DNA of 6,745 bases, taken from an uncultured Lachnospiraceae bacterium (lineage in GTDB: Bacteria; Bacillota; Clostridia; Lachnospirales; Lachnospiraceae). The stretch spans positions 1 through 6,745 of the forward strand of contig CAJUQZ010000064.1 of the NCBI GenBank assembly GCA_910588755.1. Reading direction: 5' to 3'. A program made the translations under genes and the position numbers. The notes below the pieces were generated by a model. That model searched no databases, had not been told where the DNA came from, and was given only the letters and a program-made list of their open reading frames with translations. Shown piece by piece: positions 1 to 5,075 of this stretch (the stretch's first letter is position 1; each line of letters begins with the position of its first letter).

Positions 1-1862
1 TTGTCACCTGTCAGCATGACGACATGGATTCCCATGCCTTGCAGCTCCTCGACCGCCTGACGGCTGTCCTCCTTGATGACATCCGCCACCGCAATCATTC
101 CTAAGAGTGTGTCTGCCAGCTCTGTCTCTCCTGCCTGCCCCTGGGCAAAAAACAGTGGTGTCTTGCCTTCCCCTGCAAGCTTCATGGACTTTTGCTCAAG
201 CGCCTGCCAGGAAGCTCGCTTTGAATCTGCGAGCTTTTCCCCGATAAACTTTGCGCTTCCGCCGTACAGCACGCGACCGTCTGTCTCCGCCATAAGCCCG
301 TTTCCAGGAAGTGCCCTAAACGCCGTCACCTCCGCCACATGCCATGTGTCATTCTCCGGGGCTGAAATCCCTGCAAAATACGACTCTGCATACGCATTGA
401 CAGCGCGGGCAAGCGGATGTTCGCTCCTCTGTTCTAGTGCGTATGCCATCGCGACAAGCGCGCTCCTAGACACCCCGTCTGCCGGAACGATATCCGTCAC
501 TTTTGGCTCCCCGCTCGTGATTGTGCCCGTCTTATCTAACGCCACGACCGCCACCTTTCCAGTCTCCTCGAGTGACACTGCCGTCTTGAACATGATACCG
601 TTTTTAGCGCCCACGCCGTTTCCGACCATGATCGCCACAGGCGTGGCAAGCCCAAGCGCGCATGGACAGCTGATGACAAGCACAGAAATCCCCCTGGCCA
701 GCGCAAACCCAACTGTCTGGCCAACTGCAAGCCACACCAGAATGGTCAGCAGGGCAATGCCAATCACCGCCGGGACAAACACGCCGGACACCCGGTCGGC
801 CACCTTTGCGATCGGCGCTTTTGTCGCCGCCGCGTCGCTCACCATCTTAATGATCTGTGAAAGTGTCGTATCCTCACCCACCCTTGATGCCCTGCACCGG
901 ATAAAGCCTGACTGGTTCACCGTCGCCGCGGATACCCTGTCGCCAGCCTGCTTATCTACAGGAATGCTCTCGCCTGTGAGCGCCGCTTCGTTGACGGCAC
1001 TTTCGCCCTCCAGCACGATGCCGTCAACTGGAATGCTTTCGCCAGGTCTCACCACGAAGATATCTCCCACTGCCACATCCCAAGCCGCTATCTCCACCTC
1101 ACGGTCGCCGCGCATGACAACAGCTGTCCGGGGCGATATCTTCATCAAACCCTTGAGCGCATCTGTCGTCTTTCCCTTAGAGCGCGCCTCAAGCATCTTT
1201 CCAACTGTGATGAGCGTCAATATCATCGCTGCCGACTCAAAGTAAAACTCATGCATATATCCCATAACCGCTGCGTGGTCGTTTCTCATCTGCGCCTCCG
1301 TCATGGCAAACAGCGCATACGTACTGTAGACAAAAGCCGCCGTCGAGCCGAGCGCGACAAGCGTATCCATATTGGGCGCCCTGTGCCATAGACTCTTAAA
1401 CCCGCTGACAAAAAACTTCTGGTTGATAACCATGACCGCAGCGGTCAAAAGTAGCTGGAGCATCCCCATCGCAACATAATTGTCCGCCAACGCCTGTGGA
1501 ACCGGGAAGTTCCACATCATATGCCCCATCGAGAGATACATCAGCACTGCCAGAAAACCAATGGAATACAGCAGCCTGCGTCTCAGCACAGGCGTCTCCT
1601 TGTCCCGCAGCAGCTCCTCCTGTTCACTGATGCCAGCGCGCGCGCCGCCAGAAGACTGTTCGCCGCCCTTGACCGAAGCGCCATATCCCGCCTCCTCTAC
1701 TGCCCTGATCACATCGGCTGATAGAGCCGTACCCTCCACTCCCATTGAGTTGGTGAGCAGGCTAACTGAGCAGGCACTGACACCCGCCACCTTCGACACT
1801 GCCTTTTCCACCCTGGCACTGCATGCCGCGCAGCTCATGCCTGTCACTGTGTACTGTTCCAT
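1..1862 (-). CDS. copA: Copper-exporting P1B-type ATPase CopA, 3' end cut by the window edge
   Basis: Predicted inner-membrane pump that exports Cu(I) using ATP. The first 620 codons are visible in one uninterrupted frame; the C-terminal part of the P domain and the last TM helices lie outside the window. In order: one N-terminal heavy-metal-associated domain (residues 1-65) with GMSCAAC (C11, C14); a Gly/Ser/Glu-rich linker (65-90); TM helices near 98-116, 129-151, 164-187 and 207-225; an actuator domain with TGES at 296-299; TM helices near 355-378 and 385-405, the latter with the metal-binding C399-P-C401 in SCPCALGLATP; the phosphorylation site D443 in DKTGT; H482-P483 and G520-N-G522 of the nucleotide-binding domain; and MLTGD at 616-620, where the window ends. 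The CPC and NMDTL motifs fit the Cu(I) subgroup. The start at 1862 has AAAGGGG 11 nt upstream. The gene follows csoR by 33 bp and should be co-transcribed with it and de-repressed by copper. Subfamily assignment is confident; an Ag(I) role is also possible. Confidence 0.96.
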   Translation of the reverse strand, partial: MEQYTVTGMSCAACSARVEKAVSKVAGVSACSVSLLTNSMGVEGTALSADVIRAVEEAGYGASVKGGEQSSGGARAGISEQEELLRDKETPVLRRRLLYSIGFLAVLMYLSMGHMMWNFPVPQALADNYVAMGMLQLLLTAAVMVINQKFFVSGFKSLWHRAPNMDTLVALGSTAAFVYSTYALFAMTEAQMRNDHAAVMGYMHEFYFESAAMILTLITVGKMLEARSKGKTTDALKGLMKISPRTAVVMRGDREVEIAAWDVAVGDIFVVRPGESIPVDGIVLEGESAVNEAALTGESIPVDKQAGDRVSAATVNQSGFIRCRASRVGEDTTLSQIIKMVSDAAATKAPIAKVADRVSGVFVPAVIGIALLTILVWLAVGQTVGFALARGISVLVISCPCALGLATPVAIMVGNGVGAKNGIMFKTAVSLEETGKVAVVALDKTGTITSGEPKVTDIVPADGVSRSALVAMAYALEQRSEHPLARAVNAYAESYFAGISAPENDTWHVAEVTAFRALPGNGLMAETDGRVLYGGSAKFIGEKLADSKRASWQALEQKSMKLAGEGKTPLFFAQGQAGETELADTLLGMIAVADVIKEDSRQAVEELQGMGIHVVMLTGD

Positions 1863-1895
1863 TTCAGATAACCCCTTTCACACCCTGCAAGTCAA

Positions 1896-2333
1896 TTATT
1901 TCATAAGCTTTTTGAGCGTCTGGATCAGCTCATCAACTGTTTCCTCCTTGCCATCCTTGATATCCTGCGCCACACACGTCTTGATATGGTTTGACAAAAG
2001 CACCCTGTTGAAGCTGTTAAGCGCCGCATTCACTGCGGCCACCTGAACCAGTATGTCCGTGCAATAAGCATCCTTCTCGACCATTCCCTTGATCCCGCGG
2101 ATCTGCCCCTCGATGCGGTTTAGCCTGTTGATCATGTCCTTGTACTCTTTCCCTGTACGCTCCTTAGTCTTTTGTGTGTCGCCCTGGGTTGACATGTCCT
2201 CTGCCTCATCTGAGGAAACGATTTCTGTGTCTTCTGCGCTTTTCGTGTTACCCATGTTTTCTTCGCTTTCTGTTGTTCCCGTACTTTTTTTGCTTTCTGC
2301 GTTTTCCAGCGACTCTAGTTTTTCATTTTCCAT
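1896..2333 (-). CDS. csoR: CsoR-family copper-sensing repressor with a long acidic N-terminal tail
   Basis: Predicted cytoplasmic Cu(I)-responsive repressor of the csoR-copA operon. The 145-aa product has two parts. Residues ~62-145 are the all-helical DUF156/CsoR domain (MINRLNRIEGQIRGIKGMVE...), with the Cu(I) ligand set C91, H116 and C120 (H-IKT-C spacing), and Y90 before the first Cys. This set fits CsoR rather than the nickel sensor RcnR, which uses a different set including a terminal His. Residues 1-60 are a low-complexity tail rich in Glu, Ser, Thr, Lys and Asp, which most CsoR proteins (roughly 85-120 aa) lack. I chose Met at 2333: GGAAGGAG ends 9 nt upstream, and the longer frame starting at 2366 would begin at or before the predicted transcription start. 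The gene is first in the operon, under the promoter and operator at 2370-2398. The family call is secure; the role of the tail is unknown. Confidence 0.92.
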   Translation of the reverse strand: MENEKLESLENAESKKSTGTTESEENMGNTKSAEDTEIVSSDEAEDMSTQGDTQKTKERTGKEYKDMINRLNRIEGQIRGIKGMVEKDAYCTDILVQVAAVNAALNSFNRVLLSNHIKTCVAQDIKDGKEETVDELIQTLKKLMK

Positions 2334-2342
2334 ATTGGTTTT

Positions 2343-2350
2343 CTCCTTCC
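2343..2350 (-). promoter_or_regulatory. csoR ribosome binding site that decides the start
   Basis: On the minus strand GGAAGGAG lies 9 nt before the ATG at 2333. The in-frame ATG at 2366, 11 codons further upstream, has no such site and lies only a few bases from the -10 box. The 145-aa start is therefore preferred over the 156-aa one. Confidence 0.8.
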
Positions 2351-2369
2351 ATGTTATCCTGCACATTTT

Positions 2370-2398
2370 ATACTATACCCTTGTATGGTAAATGTCAA
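2370..2398 (-). promoter_or_regulatory. csoR-copA promoter with a CsoR-type operator in the spacer
   Basis: On the minus strand a perfect -35 box TTGACA (2393-2398) is separated by exactly 17 bp from the -10 box TAGTAT (2370-2375). The spacer holds the imperfect palindrome TACCATACAAGGGTA (2376-2390; TACC/GGTA outer arms). This resembles the pseudo-palindromic TACCC...GGGTA operators known for CsoR. A bound repressor would lie between the two promoter boxes and block RNA polymerase. Transcription should start near 2363, about 30 nt before the csoR start codon. The promoter is read directly from the sequence; the operator assignment is inferred from resemblance and context. Confidence 0.8.
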
Positions 2399-2504
2399 TA
2401 TGTTTTTTAGCAATTTATCGTCCTCTTATAGTTTGTCACAAAACATCTGATTCATACTGACTACACAGCTGATTCCGCAGTCTTCCTTTGATGCCTGTAT
2501 GCAT

Positions 2505-2554
2505 AAAACAGGAAAAAGCAGGAAAATATTCCGAAACATCAGATATTTTCCTGC
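2505..2554 (-). terminator. Intrinsic terminator of the REC-HD-GYP gene
   Basis: A perfect 12-bp inverted repeat (arms 2543-2554 and 2518-2529, GCAGGAAAATAT and its complement) encloses a 13-nt loop. In the minus-strand transcript it is followed at once by UUUUU and then a U-rich stretch (CCUGUUUU). It lies 21 bp after the stop codon of the HD-GYP gene and upstream of the csoR promoter, so it insulates the copper operon from read-through. No T-run follows the hairpin on the plus strand, so it works in one direction only. Confidence 0.88.
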
Positions 2555-2575
2555 CCTCAACTCGATTGGAACAGC

Positions 2576-3673
2576 CTACTCCCCTGCACCCTTTTTTCGC
2601 GACACAGCTTCCATCGTCTCCCTGGCGCTCTGGAAGCAGTCCATCAGTTTCGGTGAAAAAGTCCCGCACTCACCGTTCGTGATCATTCCAAACGCCTGTT
2701 CTTTTGTAAACGCTTTCTTATAACAGCGCTCGCTGATTAGCGCATCATAGACATCGGCAACCGACACGATCTGCGCCTCGATCGGAATGTCGTCGCCCGC
2801 CAGCTTATCAGGATATCCCCTGCCGTCAAAGCGCTCGTGATGATACCTGCATATCGTGTACGCGTACTTCTTGTAGCGCTCGTCCCACACGCCCTCGATA
2901 TGGTCGAGCACCTCACAGCCGCGGACTGTGTGTGCTTTCATGCACTCAAACTCCTCGTCCGTAAGTTTCCCAGGCTTTAACAGGATATGGTCTGGTATTG
3001 TGATCTTCCCGATGTCGTGCAGTGCGCTTGCCGACTCGATAATATGTATCTCTTCCTCCGTGAGCCCGTACTCTGGATAGCGCACCATCAGCTCACGCGC
3101 CAGGATCTTCGTGTAGGACTTCACGCGCTTGACATGCTCTCCGCTCTCGAGGTTACGGCTCTCAACAACCTCCGCCAAAATATCTGTGATCTGCTCATTG
3201 CGCTGCTTTAAGACCTCCGCCTGTTTGCAGATCATCTCGTACTGGCGCTTCAACGTGAGTGTCTGGGACTCCACCCGCTCCTCCAGACAATTCCTATACG
3301 CAAACAAGTCCGCCATATTCCGCACACGCCGCAGCACCATTTCATTGTCAAACGGCTTCTTGATAAAGTCCGTCACGCCATAATCAAAGCACTTGCGCTC
3401 GATATCCACCGCAGTCTCCCCGCTGATCACCAGCACCGGTATATGTTTGAGATATCCCTTTTGCTCCATAATCCGCATCACTGCAAATCCGTCCATGACC
3501 GGCATGACCAAATCAAGCAGCACCACACAGACCTCATTCTCATGTGCTACAAGCAGGTCAATTCCCTTCTGTCCATCGTCTGCGGTAAGAATCCCGTACT
3601 CTCCCTCCAAAATCTCTGTCAGCATCTCGCGGTTAAACGCCGCGTCATCGATAATCAATACCTTATTTCTCAT
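2576..3673 (-). CDS. Response regulator with receiver and HD-GYP domains (predicted c-di-GMP phosphodiesterase)
   Basis: Predicted cytoplasmic two-component output protein that hydrolyses cyclic di-GMP when its receiver domain is phosphorylated. Residues 1-120 are a receiver domain with the acidic pair D9/D10, phospho-acceptor D54 (LLDLVMPVMDG), S84 and K106 before P107. Residues ~124-170 form a Gln/Glu/Lys-rich, probably coiled-coil linker. Residues ~171-355 are an HD-GYP domain with a full metal-site set: E176 and H180, H219-D220 with K223 (HDIGK), H248, H278-H279, D307, and the signature HHERFDGRGYP at 278-288. The presence of E176 suggests a trinuclear site of the PmGH type. The length (365 aa) is normal for REC-HD-GYP proteins. 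The start at 3673 has AAGGGG 7 nt upstream. No histidine kinase is visible, so it is an orphan regulator here. It is a single-gene unit with its own terminator. Domain calls are secure; the substrate is inferred from the family. Confidence 0.95.
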   Translation of the reverse strand: MRNKVLIIDDAAFNREMLTEILEGEYGILTADDGQKGIDLLVAHENEVCVVLLDLVMPVMDGFAVMRIMEQKGYLKHIPVLVISGETAVDIERKCFDYGVTDFIKKPFDNEMVLRRVRNMADLFAYRNCLEERVESQTLTLKRQYEMICKQAEVLKQRNEQITDILAEVVESRNLESGEHVKRVKSYTKILARELMVRYPEYGLTEEEIHIIESASALHDIGKITIPDHILLKPGKLTDEEFECMKAHTVRGCEVLDHIEGVWDERYKKYAYTICRYHHERFDGRGYPDKLAGDDIPIEAQIVSVADVYDALISERCYKKAFTKEQAFGMITNGECGTFSPKLMDCFQSARETMEAVSRKKGAGE

Positions 3674-3708
3674 GTTTATACCCCTTGCGTAAGCTCTTCT
3701 GTTTGTTT

Positions 3709-3740
3709 ATTATAATAACATATGCTATTTGAAATATGTT
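3709..3740 (-). promoter_or_regulatory. Probable promoter/operator region of the HD-GYP gene
   Basis: On the minus strand a perfect -10 box TATAAT (3709-3714) lies 36 bp before the start codon. No good -35 box is present at the usual distance. Directly upstream, at 3717-3740, is an inverted repeat with perfect 7-bp arms (AACATAT, 10-bp gap, ATATGTT). It covers the spacer and -35 position, so it may bind an activator or repressor. The -10 call is reasonable; the operator is inference. Confidence 0.45.
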
Positions 3741-3889
3741 TTGTTTCGCCATTATCTTAACATATCTGGTAAGTGCTGTGCAACCTCAAAATGCCAATCA
3801 TTTTGTCTCCAGTAAACACAGTTGTGCAAAAATCAGGCAGACGTGGACAGCATTTATATCATACCGCGGCATTTTCATCATATTTAGGA

Positions 3890-3926
3890 TTGATTTTCAT
3901 AAAATAAAGTGCGATACTTAATATCG
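3890..3926 (+). promoter_or_regulatory. Candidate asnA promoter with an overlapping inverted repeat
   Basis: TTGATT (3890-3895) and GATACT (3913-3918), each 4 of 6 to consensus, are 17 bp apart and would give a leader of about 65 nt. The -10 box lies inside the inverted repeat CGATA-CTTAA-TATCG (3912-3926), which could be an operator. The region is AT-rich, so other promoter placements are possible. Confidence 0.4.
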
Positions 3927-3989
3927 TATTCAGCATAAAAAATTTTATATTCGCAAAATATTCCGCAAATACAAGGAGGAAAACCAGCA

Positions 3990-5000
3990 ATGGAAAATCT
4001 GAAAATTCCTGAAAACTACCGTTCGGCGCTCAACCTGCACGACACGCAGATCGCCATTAAGACGGTAAAAGACTTTTTTCAAAACCAGCTTGCAAAGCGG
4101 CTAAACTTAGCGCGCGTATCGGCCCCGCTTTTCGTCGATCCCCTCTCGGGACTAAACGATAACCTAAACGGCGTGGAGCGCCCCGTAAGCTTCGACATCA
4201 AAGAGCAGGACGGACGCATCGCGGAGGTCGTGCAGTCACTTGCCAAGTGGAAGCGCTACGCCCTGCAAAAATACGGCTTTTCTGCAGGCGAGGGTCTCTA
4301 TACAGACATGAACGCGATCCGCCGCGACGAGGATACCGACAACATTCACTCCATCTTTGTCGATCAATGGGACTGGGAAAAGATCATCGGCCGCGAAGAC
4401 AGAAACCCAGACACCCTAAAATCTGTCGTCCGGAATGTATACAAATGCCTGCAAAATACAGAGAAATATATGGCAATCCAATATGATTACATTGACGAGA
4501 TCCTCCCCGACGATATCTATTTTATCACCACACAGGAGCTCGCTGAGATCTTCCCTGACAATACGCCCAAGGAGCGCGAATACTACATAGCCAAGGCAAA
4601 GGGGGCTGTGTGCATCATGCAGATCGGCGACAAGATGGAGAACGGAAAGCCCCATGACGGGCGCGCGCCGGACTATGACGACTGGTCCCTCAATGCGGAC
4701 ATCGTCGTGTACTATCCCGTCCTTGACATCGCGCTGGAGCTCTCGAGTATGGGAATCCGCGTTGACCGGGATTCCCTGCTCTCACAGCTTGAAAAAGCTG
4801 GCTGTCCCGAGCGCGCAAAGCTGCCCTATCAGAAGGCCGTTTTAAACGAGGAGCTGCCGTTCACTATCGGGGGCGGTATCGGACAGTCGCGCATCTGCAT
4901 GTTTTTCCTCAGAAAAGCACACATCGGGGAAGTCCAGTCCTCACTGTGGCCAGATGACATCGTAAAAGCCTGCACGGAAAACGGAATCAACCTTCTATAA
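3990..5000 (+). CDS. asnA: Aspartate--ammonia ligase (ammonia-dependent asparagine synthetase A)
   Basis: Cytoplasmic enzyme that makes L-asparagine from L-aspartate, ammonia and ATP, giving AMP and pyrophosphate. The 336-aa product matches the full length of the family (E. coli AsnA is about 330 aa). It has the class II aminoacyl-tRNA-synthetase-like fold typical of AsnA. Recognisable conserved stretches are the N-terminal region with RVSAPLFVDPLSGLND (42-57), the segment GVERPVSFDI (61-70), GEGLYTDMNAIRRDE (100-114), VDQWDWEK (124-131), the ALELSSMGIRVD region (248-259), and the motif-3-like GGGIGQSRI with R301 (294-302). No key block is missing. The start codon has a strong AAGGAGG about 10 nt upstream (3973-3979). 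It is a single-gene plus-strand unit: the upstream neighbour is divergent, the downstream one convergent, and a strong hairpin terminator begins 6 bp after its stop. No T-box leader is visible. Confidence 0.97.
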   Translation: MENLKIPENYRSALNLHDTQIAIKTVKDFFQNQLAKRLNLARVSAPLFVDPLSGLNDNLNGVERPVSFDIKEQDGRIAEVVQSLAKWKRYALQKYGFSAGEGLYTDMNAIRRDEDTDNIHSIFVDQWDWEKIIGREDRNPDTLKSVVRNVYKCLQNTEKYMAIQYDYIDEILPDDIYFITTQELAEIFPDNTPKEREYYIAKAKGAVCIMQIGDKMENGKPHDGRAPDYDDWSLNADIVVYYPVLDIALELSSMGIRVDRDSLLSQLEKAGCPERAKLPYQKAVLNEELPFTIGGGIGQSRICMFFLRKAHIGEVQSSLWPDDIVKACTENGINLL

Positions 5001-5006
5001 AAATCC

Positions 5007-5075
5007 TCAGATAAAAATAAAGGATAAAAAAGACCTGACGACCTTAGGTCTTTTTTATCCTTTATTTTTATCTGA
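5007..5075. terminator. Bidirectional terminator: 30-bp perfect inverted repeat between asnA and the GGDEF gene
   Basis: Arms at 5007-5036 and 5046-5075 are perfectly complementary over 30 bp and enclose a 9-nt loop (GACGACCTT). The inner core is AAAAAAGACCT/AGGTCTTTTTT, so on either strand a GC-containing stem is followed by a run of six T. It begins 6 bp after the asnA stop codon. On the other strand it includes the last codons and the TAA stop (5068-5070) of the GGDEF gene. It serves both convergent genes. Confidence 0.92.

Larger units (their letters stand above)
3674..3989. other. Divergent AT-rich intergenic region between the HD-GYP gene and asnA
   Basis: This 316-bp gap carries outward promoters for both neighbours. 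The HD-GYP side has a -10-like TATAAT on the minus strand and an AACATAT inverted repeat. The asnA side has a plausible promoter, a short inverted repeat and a near-perfect direct repeat (TATTCGCAAA at 3948-3957, TATTCCGCAAA at 3959-3969) just before the ribosome binding site. A 61-codon plus-strand frame (3736-3921) has no convincing ribosome binding site or recognisable motif and I do not call it a gene. I found no T-box, other riboswitch or intrinsic terminator here. The middle part (about 3770-3880) shows nothing I can name. Confidence 0.6.

Noticed and set aside
536..730. Possible frameshift in copA, suggested by a second minus-strand frame starting here
   Set aside because: Reading the copA frame across a run of five C at 679-683 gives LARGISVLVISCPCALGLATP without a break, and the 620 codons from 1862 to the window edge stay in phase. 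The other frame is a shadow.
73..1245. A 390-codon open frame on the plus strand
   Set aside because: It lies entirely antisense to copA, whose minus-strand frame has all P-type ATPase motifs. The product is Ser/Ala/Thr/Pro-rich with no family signature, as expected for the antisense of a GC-rich gene.
1896..2366. Longer 156-aa start for csoR at 2366
   Set aside because: That ATG lies about 4 bp downstream of the -10 box, near or before the predicted transcription start, and has no ribosome binding site. The ATG at 2333 has a good one.
3863..3868. ACCGCG upstream of asnA as part of a T-box leader
   Set aside because: The preceding AGGGTGG part of the T-box consensus is absent, and there is no specifier stem or terminator between this point and asnA.
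3736..3921. A 61-codon plus-strand frame in the intergenic region
   Set aside because: No convincing ribosome binding site, no recognisable motif, and it runs over the candidate asnA promoter. It is most likely chance.
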